DNA of 34,319 nt from Alistipes sp. CAG:435 (GCA_000433355.1 FR893145.1:1-34319), one strand, 5' to 3'. Shown: positions 26,235 through 34,319, numbered from the stretch's first letter. The notes: generated from the letters alone by a model not told the origin. Numbers and translations are program-made.

Positions 26235-26245
26235 TCACGACTTAT

Positions 26246-27943
26246 ATGAAAAAGATCCACATACTGACAGCGGTTCTGACTCTTCTCGTGGCGGCTTCGT
26301 GCCATAGCCCTGAATATGTCGAGTCGACCGCGGAGCGTCAAAACCTTACCAGTTTCGAGGCGTTCTTCACATTCGGCCCCTTCATGGATCAGTCGATGTG
26401 CAAGCTGAACATCACGGACGAGAACGCCGATCGGTTCGTCATCCCTGTCCCTTGGTTTTTCCCTGAGACATCGGACAACGAGACATCACCTTACATGACC
26501 AAGGTCAGGGTGCAGGCTGCCTTGCAGCCGAACTGTACCATCGAGCCGGCGCTGACCCTCCTGGATCTGACCAAGGACAACATGTTCAGGTTCACCAACG
26601 CCAAGGGTGAGAGCAGGAACATCTGCATCACCGGAGAGAGGGTTAAGTCCAAGGCTTGCGACATTCTTGTCTTCTCCTTGGATGACCCCGCCGTCTCCGG
26701 CATCGTGGACAAGAACAAGAAGACCGTCACCCTGGTGTCCGCCGAGGATCTGAGCGCCTGCACCGCATCCGCACAGGTTTCGGCGCATGCCACCATCTCC
26801 CCGGATCCTTCGACTCCGCAGGACTACAACAAGGGCGTCAGGTTCAGGGTGACCGCCCACGATGGTCAGACCTTCTCTGAATATACCGTCATCAAGACTG
26901 TTCCTGACAAGATCGACAAGGGCTTTGACAAGTCATCGCTTGAGGCGTTGTTCAACTTCGAGCCTGTAAGCATGGCCGGACTCCCGGCCTACAACACGGC
27001 TGACATATTCCCGAGCCTTGCGGTGACGGGCGGCAAGCTTGTCTTCTGCTACGGCAACGGTTCCGCTCCTGTCTTCCTGAACGGCGTCACCGGTGTCAAG
27101 GAAGGCGAGATCAATGCCGGCGGTGTCGCTCCGGCGGCTGTCACCAATGACGAGGCGGAGAACCTTATCCTCTGCAACCACGTTGACGGCGGCGGCGAGT
27201 TCAAGATTTGGAAGGCTACCTCTGTTAAGACCGCTCCGGAACTGTTCCATTCGTTCACCAACAGCACGGATCTTCCTATGGGGTATTCAATAAAGGTCAT
27301 CGGCGACATTGACGGTGACGCTGTGATTGACATAACCCATGAGGGCATCGCGGGTGTGACATCCTCAAGCAAGGTGACAAGGGTCACTGTTGCCGGCGGA
27401 TCTGTCGCCGATGTCTCGGTGCTCGATCTCGCGGGATCCGGCCTCGCATGGGGCGGCGCTCCGGTGAACAACACCGACGCTGTGGCCGTGGCTCCTACGC
27501 GGAACGCCGGGATGTTCCTTTCTTACTACGATCCTAACGTCCTGCACTATGTCATGGCCGACGGCACGCTGAAGTCGTCGCTACCGTTCAACAATGGATC
27601 ATCGTGGGCCTTGAATGTCAATAACCTGGACAGCAAGCAGTTCAATCACGCCACCTACATGTCGCTCTTCGTGGTCAGCCACTTCCCTCACTGGGGATGC
27701 GGCCCTGCCCTCTACCTGTACGACATCTCGGATCCGGCGGCGCTGTCCGGCAATCTGGACGAGACCACGTCGATAGTCCTCGGCAAGTCTTCCGTTGACT
27801 GGTTCCAGAAGGCTGACGCCGGCTTTGCCGCCGGAGATGTCGTTCTGGCTCCGACCAAGGACGGATTCAAGATGTATCTGTACTACTACGACCAGAATTC
27901 AGGAGTCCTCGGAGGCTATTCTGTGGATTGCATAAAGAAATAG
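26246..27943 (+). CDS. Surface lipoprotein, DUF5018-like with C-terminal propeller-like domain (probable SGBP)
   Basis: This 565-residue lipoprotein has lipobox AASC, cut at Cys19, and starts at the ATG at 26246, since an in-frame ATG at 26225 lies in the end of susD and would precede the signal. The N-terminal part has repeated beta-sandwich segments reminiscent of DUF5018: NLTSFEAFFTFG, then VIPVPWFFP and GVRFRVTAHDGQTFSEYTV, the dG..Y.v ending being typical. The rest (about 230-565) is shared with the BACON protein of this operon: GVTGVKEGEI, NDEAENLILCN, KIWKATSVKTAPEL, CGPALYLYDIS and AAGDVVLAPTKDGFKMYLY align to segments there in the same order. The position after SusD makes a glycan-binding role at the surface likely. 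The domain names are from memory and tentative. Confidence 0.75.
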   Translation: MKKIHILTAVLTLLVAASCHSPEYVESTAERQNLTSFEAFFTFGPFMDQSMCKLNITDENADRFVIPVPWFFPETSDNETSPYMTKVRVQAALQPNCTIEPALTLLDLTKDNMFRFTNAKGESRNICITGERVKSKACDILVFSLDDPAVSGIVDKNKKTVTLVSAEDLSACTASAQVSAHATISPDPSTPQDYNKGVRFRVTAHDGQTFSEYTVIKTVPDKIDKGFDKSSLEALFNFEPVSMAGLPAYNTADIFPSLAVTGGKLVFCYGNGSAPVFLNGVTGVKEGEINAGGVAPAAVTNDEAENLILCNHVDGGGEFKIWKATSVKTAPELFHSFTNSTDLPMGYSIKVIGDIDGDAVIDITHEGIAGVTSSSKVTRVTVAGGSVADVSVLDLAGSGLAWGGAPVNNTDAVAVAPTRNAGMFLSYYDPNVLHYVMADGTLKSSLPFNNGSSWALNVNNLDSKQFNHATYMSLFVVSHFPHWGCGPALYLYDISDPAALSGNLDETTSIVLGKSSVDWFQKADAGFAAGDVVLAPTKDGFKMYLYYYDQNSGVLGGYSVDCIKK

Positions 27944-27947
27944 TCAG

Positions 27948-29342
27948 ATGAACCCTTTGAGGATATATTCCCTGATCGTTCTTGCCGCCATGACAATCAT
28001 GTCCTGCGGAGGTTCCAAGGATAACCCTTGGAACCCCGACTGGGACAAACCGAAACCGGAGCCCGAGAAACCTGCGGAAGAGACAGGCAAGCCGAGGTAC
28101 GTGTGGATTGACGCGGCGGCCAATTTCTGTGACTACGAGAACGACAAGGACAGGATAGCCGCGGATTTGAAGCGCATCAAGGACGTTGGTTTCACGGACA
28201 TCATTGTCGATGTAAGGCCGACAAGCGGCGACGTGCTGTTCAAGTCCTCTGTCGCCAGTCCGCTGAAGAAGGTAGATGTCTGGAAGGGAAGCAGTTATGT
28301 GTGGGTTTCCAGAACCGGCACATACGACTACCTCCAGACCTTCATCGACGAGGCCCGCAAGGTGGGTCTCAAGGTGAACGCCAGCATCAACACCTTCGTG
28401 GGCGGCTACCTTTGCCCTTATGGCCTTGGAAGCGACGGAATGCTTTTCCGCGAGTCGGGAAGAAAGTCCTGGGCTTCGGTCATCAACGCGAAAGACGGCC
28501 TTGTCAGCGTCATGGATCTGACCGGCTCCGAAGACTACGGAGCCAGATTCCTCAATCCTGCCAACGAGCAGGTGCGGAACTATGTGCTTCAGATCATCAA
28601 GGATCTGGCTGCATACGATCTTGACGGCATCATCCTGGACCGCTGCCGTTACGATGACTATGGCCTGCAGAGCGATTTCTCGGATGTCTCGAAGAGAAAG
28701 TTCGAGGAATATTCAGGCATCACCTGCTCTTCATGGCCTGGTGATGTGATGGCTCCCGGCACGACGGCGCTTGGATCGAAGGCTGGCGAGACTGTGAAGA
28801 AGTGGCTGGAGTTCCGCGCGAGCGTCATCCACGACTTCGTCGCCGAGGCTTCCGACGCTGTCCACCGGATCAACAAGGACATCCGCTTCGGCGTGTATGT
28901 CGGGGCCTGGTACTCGACTTACTACACATCCGGCGTGAATTGGGCAAGCCCTAAGTACGATCCAAAGGCGGACGGCTATTTCTGGGCATCGGCGAACTAC
29001 AAGAACTGTGGCTATGCCGACCACTGCGACTTCATGTTTCTCGGAGCCTATGCCGGCGCCGACAGCATCTGGGGCAGCGGTGAGTGGACGATGCAGGGGT
29101 TCTGCAAGCAGGGCAGGTCTCTCTTGAAGGGGGATGTCAAGTTCTGCGGCGGGCCGGACATCGGCAACTCCCCAGGGTGGACGAACGGCGGTCAGGCTTC
29201 CAAGATCCCGGATTCGATCAAGGCCTGCATCAACGAGGGCGATGGCTTTTTTGTGTTCGACCTCTGTCACATCAAGATGTACGACTACTGGGATGCCTTC
29301 AAAAAGGGATTCGATGACTATCTGAAAACTGTGAAAAAATAA
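27948..29342 (+). CDS. GHL10-like (glycosyl-hydrolase-like family 10) lipoprotein
   Basis: This 464-residue lipoprotein has lipobox IMSC (Cys20) and a proline/lysine-rich linker (KPKPEPEKPAEE). A TIM-barrel follows from about residue 50: YVWIDAAANFCDYENDKD, DLKRIKDVGFTDIIVDVRPTSGDV, VNASINTFVGG, YDLDGIILDRCRYDDYG and IRFGVYVGAWYSTYY. These are the marks of the GHL10/DUF187 family of putative glycosidases, with the ILDRCRYD strand end holding conserved acids. Members are common in Bacteroidota utilisation loci, often as alpha-amylase-family-like proteins; no single substrate can be assigned. The gene begins 4 bp after the surface lipoprotein gene. It is the only glycosidase-like gene in region D, so it probably cleaves the imported glycan at the surface or in the periplasm. 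Confidence 0.82.
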   Translation: MNPLRIYSLIVLAAMTIMSCGGSKDNPWNPDWDKPKPEPEKPAEETGKPRYVWIDAAANFCDYENDKDRIAADLKRIKDVGFTDIIVDVRPTSGDVLFKSSVASPLKKVDVWKGSSYVWVSRTGTYDYLQTFIDEARKVGLKVNASINTFVGGYLCPYGLGSDGMLFRESGRKSWASVINAKDGLVSVMDLTGSEDYGARFLNPANEQVRNYVLQIIKDLAAYDLDGIILDRCRYDDYGLQSDFSDVSKRKFEEYSGITCSSWPGDVMAPGTTALGSKAGETVKKWLEFRASVIHDFVAEASDAVHRINKDIRFGVYVGAWYSTYYTSGVNWASPKYDPKADGYFWASANYKNCGYADHCDFMFLGAYAGADSIWGSGEWTMQGFCKQGRSLLKGDVKFCGGPDIGNSPGWTNGGQASKIPDSIKACINEGDGFFVFDLCHIKMYDYWDAFKKGFDDYLKTVKK

Positions 29343-29356
29343 CAAAAACGCTAAAA

Positions 29357-31225
29357 ATGAAAAGAATATCCATAATAATGCTGGCAGCGGCGATGGCTCT
29401 GTCCTTAGCCGCCTGCAAAGATGATTCGAACGACTCCGGGACCATCACCATTTCCGGGGAAGCCATGAATCCGGTGTTCACGTCTGCCGGAGGCACCTAC
29501 ACGGTTGAGTTCACTGCTGACAATGAATGGAGGGTGGCGGTTCCTAACACGAACCACTATACCTGGAGTTCGGTGACTCCGACCAGCGGCGGAGCCGGCA
29601 AGAATCAGGTGACAGTGACTGCCCTGAGGAACCCCGGCCACGACGGAAGGGAATATTCGTTCGACCTGCGCTGCGGACTGGATTCCAAGACTATCAAAGT
29701 GACTCAGAAACAGCTGAACTCCATAACCGTCACGCCGGGATCATTCGACATTCCTAAGGAGGGAGGCTCCATCGACATCAAGGTCGTGTCCAACATCGAC
29801 TTCGACTACAAGATCGCCGATGATGCCAAGGAATGGATCTCCGCTGTCACGACCAAGGGTCTTGTTGAGAACACGGTGACTTTTGCCGTTGCATCAAACG
29901 AGATCTACAACAAGTTCGAGGCCCGTCAGGGAGTGATAACCTTCACCAGCAGCGAAGGGTCGGAGGACATCGTTGTCAACCAGGCCCCTAACGAAAGATT
30001 CTTCAATGTCTCTCCTGAGAGCCTGGTTGCCGAGAAGAACGGTGGCGAGGTGACCCTTAAGGTCGAGGCCAACTTCCCTTATGAGGTCGAGGATCCTGAT
30101 TCTGAATGGATCACAAGAGTCTCCGGGAAGGATGGTTCCTTTACTTATAAGGTTGAGGCCAATCCTGATTTCGGCTCCAGGGCCGGCGTCATCAATGTGA
30201 CCACTGAGCTGGAGGATTACTCCGCGGCTGTCGAACTTAAGCAGAAGGGAACGGCTGATGTCAGTGTGCTTTGGCAGAAGAGGTATTCGGCTGACCTTGG
30301 CGCGATCGCCGTGGCCGGCGGGCCTCTCAGGCTTGCCGTGAAGGATGACATCCTGCTTGTCGGCAATGGCGGGAACAAACTCTACGCCCTGAACCGCCAG
30401 ACCGGTGAATATCTGAAGGAAATAGCTGTCCCTGAAGGCCTTTCCGTCCACTCGCTTGTGAATGATGATGCCGGCAACGTCCTTGCCGCCGCGTTGACGC
30501 CATTTGGCGGCACGCTCCGGATCTACACGTTCAAGTCATTGGAGTCCGCTCCTGAAATGCTCCTGGAATATACCCACAACGCTATCTGGAGTTCTTCGAT
30601 GGGCAACATCAGGGTGCGTGGAGACGTGACCCAGAAGGCAGTCGTCACCGCTTTCGTCGATGTGAGCCAGTACTGGGTAGGATGGCAGATTACTGACGGA
30701 AAGGTCGGTGATGCGGTCTTCGGATCGATCGCTCCAGCCGCCAACCAGGTCTGGAATCCTTACGGAGCGTGCGTCGCGCCGGTTTCTGACGACCTGAATG
30801 ACGGACTACTGTTCATTGGCTACTCCGCCGACGCCAACGGCAACTACGACCTGAACTGGTGCAAGGAAGTGGCGAAGAGCGAGTGGCAGTCCGTGTTCCA
30901 CACCACCAGCGGCGGCAACGAGAACTACAACTGCATCTCCGTGGCCACTCTTAACGGGATCCGTTTCTGCGCCGTCGAACGTGGAGCCCACTTCTCATAT
31001 GGATCCTGCCCTGAGGTCTATCTGCTTGACATTACAAATCTTGGTTCCGTGAAAGAGGCTTACTATGCTGAAAGAGCGACCGTTGTCGGTGAAGGCACCT
31101 TCACGGGTGCCGGAGCATGCGGGGATGTCCTTCTCCAGACCTCGGCCGACGGTAAGTCCATGGACATGTTTGTCACGGACGGCAACTATGACTGCATCAC
31201 CTGCATAAGGTTCACCGCACAATAA
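29357..31225 (+). CDS. Three-BACON-domain surface lipoprotein with C-terminal propeller-like domain
   Basis: This 622-residue lipoprotein has lipobox LAAC (Cys20). Three BACON-type immunoglobulin-like repeats occupy about 30-118, 119-210 and 211-297. Each has a GG-containing strand (SAGGTYTVEF, KEGGSIDIKV, KNGGEVTLKV), a tryptophan near mid-domain and a closing strand ending in Q (VTQKQ, VNQAP, LKQKG). BACON domains are carbohydrate-binding spacers of Bacteroidota surface proteins. The C-terminal part (about 298-622) is homologous by eye to that of the lipoprotein two genes upstream (YALNRQTGEYLKEIAV, NDDAGNVLAAAL, YTFKSLESAPEML, CPEVYLLDI, CGDVLLQTSADGKSMDMF). A binding rather than catalytic role is likely. 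Its stop shares one base with the ATG of the epimerase gene. Confidence 0.85.
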   Translation: MKRISIIMLAAAMALSLAACKDDSNDSGTITISGEAMNPVFTSAGGTYTVEFTADNEWRVAVPNTNHYTWSSVTPTSGGAGKNQVTVTALRNPGHDGREYSFDLRCGLDSKTIKVTQKQLNSITVTPGSFDIPKEGGSIDIKVVSNIDFDYKIADDAKEWISAVTTKGLVENTVTFAVASNEIYNKFEARQGVITFTSSEGSEDIVVNQAPNERFFNVSPESLVAEKNGGEVTLKVEANFPYEVEDPDSEWITRVSGKDGSFTYKVEANPDFGSRAGVINVTTELEDYSAAVELKQKGTADVSVLWQKRYSADLGAIAVAGGPLRLAVKDDILLVGNGGNKLYALNRQTGEYLKEIAVPEGLSVHSLVNDDAGNVLAAALTPFGGTLRIYTFKSLESAPEMLLEYTHNAIWSSSMGNIRVRGDVTQKAVVTAFVDVSQYWVGWQITDGKVGDAVFGSIAPAANQVWNPYGACVAPVSDDLNDGLLFIGYSADANGNYDLNWCKEVAKSEWQSVFHTTSGGNENYNCISVATLNGIRFCAVERGAHFSYGSCPEVYLLDITNLGSVKEAYYAERATVVGEGTFTGAGACGDVLLQTSADGKSMDMFVTDGNYDCITCIRFTAQ

Positions 31226-32439
31226 TGTTATCTATGAATATAAAAAATGTTGATTTCGGCGCGATGGCGTCGCGCTATAAGGAGGAACTCCTCGGGAATG
31301 TCCTGCCTTTCTGGCTGGAACATTCCCAGGACACGAAATTCGGAGGTTACTACACTTGCCTGAACCGTGACGGAAGTGTCTACGACAAGGACAAGTTCAT
31401 CTGGCTTCAGGGACGTGAGGTCTGGATGTTCGCGATGCTGTACAACAAGCTCGCGAAGAACGAGGAATGGCTGAAGTGTGCCGAGCAGGGCGCCCGTTTT
31501 CTCATGAAATACGGCCATACTCCCGACTATGACTTCTACTTCTCCCTGACAAGGGAGGGAAAGCCGGTCATCCAGCCCTACAACATATTCTCCAACACAT
31601 TCGCCTGTATGGGATTCGCCCAGTTGGCCGAGGCGACAGGCGATGAGGAATATGCCCGTTACGCCAAGGAGACTTTCCGCCGGATCCTGGAACGCCGTTC
31701 CAATCCAAAGGGAATCTGGTCGAAGGCTGTGCCGGGAACAAGGCCGCTGAAGGATTTCGCGCTTCCGATGATCATCTGTAACATGGCTTTGGAGGTCGAG
31801 AGGATCATCAACGACCCCGAGATGATGGACCGCCTGATTGACGAATGTCTGCACGAGGTTCTGGATGTGTTCTACCAGCCGGATCTTGGAGTGATGGTGG
31901 AGAACGTCTCTGCCGTTGACAATTCCCTCATCGACTGTTTCGAGGGCCGCAAGGTGAACCCTGGACATGATCTGGAAGCGATGTGGTTCCTTATGAACCT
32001 CGGAATCCGCCGCAATGACAAGGCCTTGATCGACAAGGCTGTGGAGATCTCCCTTAGCGTGATCGACTATGGCTGGGACAAGGAATATGGCGGGATCTTC
32101 TATTTCATGGACCGCAAGGGCTATCCGACCCAGGAACTTGAATGGGACCAGAAACTCTGGTGGGTACACATAGAGTCCGCGATCGCGATGCTGAAAGGCT
32201 ACCGCCTCACGGGCAACGAGAAGTGTCTGGAGTGGTTCCTCAGGCTGGATGACTACCTTTGGACCCGTTTCAAGGACAAGGAGTATCCCGAGTGGTTCGG
32301 CTACCTGAACCGCCGTGGGGAAGTCCTGCTACCGCTCAAGGGCGGAAAGTGGAAAGGATGCTTCCATGTTCCGAGAGGTCTTTATCAGATAGGCTCCATG
32401 CTGGAGGACATCTCTAAGGGGAAGGAGGCCTGCATCTGA
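31225..32439 (+). CDS. N-acylglucosamine 2-epimerase (AGE) family protein
   Basis: This 404-residue cytosolic protein has the (alpha/alpha)6-barrel AGE fold: FGGYYTCLNRDGSVYD, FIWLQGREVWMFAMLYN, then KVNPGHDLEAMWFLMN with His248, and WKGCFHVPRGLYQ with His381. The spacing and sequence around the two histidines fit the catalytic pair of AGE enzymes, which interconvert the C2 epimers GlcNAc and ManNAc. Related members act on cellobiose, mannose or other sugars, so the substrate is not settled. It carries no signal, unlike the other region-D products, and should act after import. The ATG overlaps the BACON gene stop (TAATG); an ATG at 31234 would remove three residues. Its stop also overlaps the next ATG, so the last genes are translationally coupled. 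Confidence 0.9.
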   Translation: MLSMNIKNVDFGAMASRYKEELLGNVLPFWLEHSQDTKFGGYYTCLNRDGSVYDKDKFIWLQGREVWMFAMLYNKLAKNEEWLKCAEQGARFLMKYGHTPDYDFYFSLTREGKPVIQPYNIFSNTFACMGFAQLAEATGDEEYARYAKETFRRILERRSNPKGIWSKAVPGTRPLKDFALPMIICNMALEVERIINDPEMMDRLIDECLHEVLDVFYQPDLGVMVENVSAVDNSLIDCFEGRKVNPGHDLEAMWFLMNLGIRRNDKALIDKAVEISLSVIDYGWDKEYGGIFYFMDRKGYPTQELEWDQKLWWVHIESAIAMLKGYRLTGNEKCLEWFLRLDDYLWTRFKDKEYPEWFGYLNRRGEVLLPLKGGKWKGCFHVPRGLYQIGSMLEDISKGKEACI

Positions 32440-34142
32440 TGCGCGGACAGCCTTATCCAATTGGTCTGTTGATGTTTATGATCGCTTCGGTTCTGCTGCA
32501 CTCGTGCGGCGGAACTGAAGCTTATTATGACGTGGTGGTTGTCGGTGGCGGTGCCGGCGGAACGTCGGCGGGCATACAATCGGCCCGCTCAGGGGCATCA
32601 GTGCTGATTGTCGAGGAAACTCCCTGGCTTGGTGGCATGCTCACATCCGCGGGAGTCTCGGCGTTTGACGGTAACTATCGTCTCCGCGGTGGCCTGTTCG
32701 GCGAGTTCTGCGACTCTCTGGCCGGACGCTACGGGGGCTATGAGGCCTTGAAGACCGGATGGGTAAGCAACATCCTCTTCGAACCGAAAGTCGGGGCGGA
32801 GATATTCATGAATATGGCAGGGCCGCTTGACGGACTTTTCCTTGCTATGGAGACGGGTTGCGTCCGGGCTGAGAAACTGGACGAAGGCTGGCGGCTTACG
32901 TTGGACGGACCGGATGGCCGTCGCTGCGTCAGGGCGGGGATACTGATTGACGGAACCGAACTTGGTGACATCGCGGCAATGTGTGGAGTACCTTGCAACA
33001 GTTCTCCTGTTGACACGATAGCAGCGGTACAGGACTTGACCTACGTCATCACGGCACAGGATTTCGGCGCCGGTTCCGACAAGACGATCCCTTGTCCGGA
33101 AGGCTATGACGCTAAACTGTACGAGGATTGCCTGTCAAGAGGCCATTCCGTGGACATGATGCTTTCCTACGGGCGGCTGCCGGGAGGAAAGATTATGCTG
33201 AATTGGCCGATCGCGGGCAATGACTGCTATGTCAAGGATGTCACCCGTATGCCTCCGTCCGACCGCGCCGTGGCGGTTGACAGCGCCAAAAGGGTGGCGC
33301 TCGGCTATCTCTATTATATTCAGAAAGAATTGGGACTAAGGAATATAGGCATTGCGGAGGACGAGTATCCGACCGATGACGGTCTGCCGATGATTCCGTA
33401 CTACAGGGACTCAAGACGGATCGAGGGGGAGGTGACGTTCTCCTTGGCGGACATTGACCGGCCATATTCAAACACCCTTTACCGCACGGCCATCGCGGTG
33501 GGGGACTATCCTGTTGACCATCATCACTATCGCAATCCGGATTGGAGGGATCTTCCTCAGCTGGAGTTCCATCCTGTCCCGTCCTTCTCGGTTCCTTTCG
33601 GGGTCATGGTTCCGAAGGAGGCCGAGGATATTCTTGTGATAGAGAAGGCGGTGTCCGTGACCTGCGTCGCGAATGGAGCCACCAGGCTCCAGCCGGTCGT
33701 GATGGAGATCGGCCAGGCCGCCGGCATCGCCGCCGCGGTGGCCGCGCGGAGGGCAGCTGGGGCGCAGCCGTGTCTCAGGGAAGTCTCTGTGCGAGAGGTG
33801 CAGGAGGGGATCCTTGCCGCCGGCGGGTATTTGATGCCTTATCTGGACATCACTCCGGACGATCCACGTTTCGCTGCGGTCCAGAGGATCGGCGCCACCG
33901 GAATCATGAGGGGGGACGGCCGGTCTGTCGGCTGGTCCAACGAGACCTGGTTCAGGATAGATGATCCGGTGAGGGAGGATGAGATATTCCTTGATGACTA
34001 TTATCCGGGGAAATCCCTTTCCGATCTGGGCCTTCCTTCGTTGGATTCGCTCACCCGCGGCGACTTCGCCGTCATCATCGACAGCCTCCTTCACCCTTTC
34101 GAGTCCCGTCAGGTCACGCTCACCGGCGCTTTGGCCGAATGA
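32439..34142 (+). CDS. Exported FAD-dependent oxidoreductase lipoprotein (FAD_oxidored family)
   Basis: The 567-residue product begins with a lipoprotein-like signal, lipobox LHSC (Cys23). The Rossmann dinucleotide fold follows: DVVVVGGGAGGTSAG with GGGAGG at 36-41, and VLIVEE (Glu60) at the end of the second strand, which normally binds the FAD ribose. WLGGMLTSAGVSAFDG and GILIDGTELGDIA are typical of the FAD_oxidored (PF12831-type) family. So is the C-terminal RLQPVVMEIGQAAGIAAAVA stretch, which closes the FAD site. The final roughly 90 residues (GATGIMRGDG ... LTRGDFAVIIDSLL) resemble an SLH-like repeat often seen at the end of these proteins. Members in utilisation loci are sometimes labelled xanthan lyases without evidence. 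A redox step on a sugar is a plausible role, not shown. Confidence 0.85.
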   Translation: MRGQPYPIGLLMFMIASVLLHSCGGTEAYYDVVVVGGGAGGTSAGIQSARSGASVLIVEETPWLGGMLTSAGVSAFDGNYRLRGGLFGEFCDSLAGRYGGYEALKTGWVSNILFEPKVGAEIFMNMAGPLDGLFLAMETGCVRAEKLDEGWRLTLDGPDGRRCVRAGILIDGTELGDIAAMCGVPCNSSPVDTIAAVQDLTYVITAQDFGAGSDKTIPCPEGYDAKLYEDCLSRGHSVDMMLSYGRLPGGKIMLNWPIAGNDCYVKDVTRMPPSDRAVAVDSAKRVALGYLYYIQKELGLRNIGIAEDEYPTDDGLPMIPYYRDSRRIEGEVTFSLADIDRPYSNTLYRTAIAVGDYPVDHHHYRNPDWRDLPQLEFHPVPSFSVPFGVMVPKEAEDILVIEKAVSVTCVANGATRLQPVVMEIGQAAGIAAAVAARRAAGAQPCLREVSVREVQEGILAAGGYLMPYLDITPDDPRFAAVQRIGATGIMRGDGRSVGWSNETWFRIDDPVREDEIFLDDYYPGKSLSDLGLPSLDSLTRGDFAVIIDSLLHPFESRQVTLTGALAE

Positions 34143-34277
34143 TGCTTTCGCGTCCGGTGCAAACTTCCTGCCCAGCTTTGACAGAAACACCAATCAAAGG
34201 CTTACCTGCAGAGTTCCGTGGGATCCAATGGATCACCTTCATGTGATTTGATGATTTCTATAAAATTATACGGAGTT

Positions 34278-34319
34278 ATGCACTTTAGGCTTGCTCGTAA
34301 TAAAGGCGCCACTTATGTG
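34278..34319 (+). CDS. Possible 5' end of a gene running off the window (transposase-like start)
   Basis: An ATG at 34278, preceded by CGGAG at 34271-34275, opens a frame of 14 codons to the window end (MHFRLARNKGATYV). The wording resembles the first residues of some IS1634/IS4-group transposases, but 14 residues are too few to be sure. It may equally be chance. Downstream sequence would decide it. Confidence 0.3.
   Translation, partial: MHFRLARNKGATYV

Noticed and set aside
31228..32169. A 313-codon minus-strand open frame opposite the epimerase
   Set aside because: The plus strand carries conserved AGE histidine motifs; the reverse frame is a shadow.
17423..34142. Reading regions C and D as a complete sialic-acid catabolic locus
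   Set aside because: The AGE epimerase, MFS, ROK and SusCD set is suggestive, but no N-acetylneuraminate lyase, sialidase or sialate esterase is present in these regions, so the substrate is left open.

Overview
The window looks like chromosome of a Bacteroidota bacterium, most probably a gut-type Bacteroidales with a G+C content in the mid-fifties by eye. The evidence is three SusC/SusD outer-membrane glycan-uptake pairs, many Sec lipoproteins with Bacteroidota-style lipoboxes, a BACON-domain protein, and -7 promoter boxes of the Bacteroidota TAnnTTTG type. I cannot name the genus. No tRNA, rRNA, CRISPR array or complete insertion sequence was seen.

Region A (1-13823, + strand) is a polysaccharide-utilisation operon whose 5' end lies outside the window. 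It holds the C-terminal part of a SusC, its SusD, a second and divergent SusC/SusD pair, and a DUF1735-like surface lipoprotein. These are followed by a large secreted protein that fuses a GH50/agarase-like glycosidase to a GxDLY/SGNH esterase, then two tandem endonuclease/exonuclease/phosphatase (EEP) fold proteins, one a lipoprotein and one without a signal. Genes overlap or lie 6-22 bp apart.

Region B (13824-17391) is housekeeping and a small mobile module. It has yicC with its own promoter-like box, a 15-bp perfect hairpin across the yicC stop codon, convergent rmuC, an A+T-rich 327-bp gap, and a HigB/HigA-type toxin-antitoxin pair.

Region C (17423-21132, - strand) is a compact operon: a Tat-exported DUF4434-like TIM-barrel protein, a sugar-porter MFS transporter, and a ROK-family repressor. 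It diverges from region D (21358-34142, + strand), a second utilisation operon. Region D encodes SusC, SusD, a surface lipoprotein, a GHL10-like glycosidase lipoprotein, a three-BACON surface lipoprotein, an AGE-family sugar 2-epimerase and an exported FAD-dependent oxidoreductase. A 225-bp divergent control region separates C and D and carries promoter-like boxes on both strands and a tandem repeat.

Taken together, C and D read as one regulated pathway: outer-membrane capture (SusCD and surface lipoproteins), periplasmic processing by two poorly characterised TIM-barrel enzymes and a flavoprotein, inner-membrane import by the MFS porter, cytosolic epimerisation, and sensing by the ROK protein. 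Neither operon contains a sigma/anti-sigma or hybrid two-component regulator in the window. A separate sequence-level signal is the strong excess of the hexamer GAATAT on both strands across all regions.
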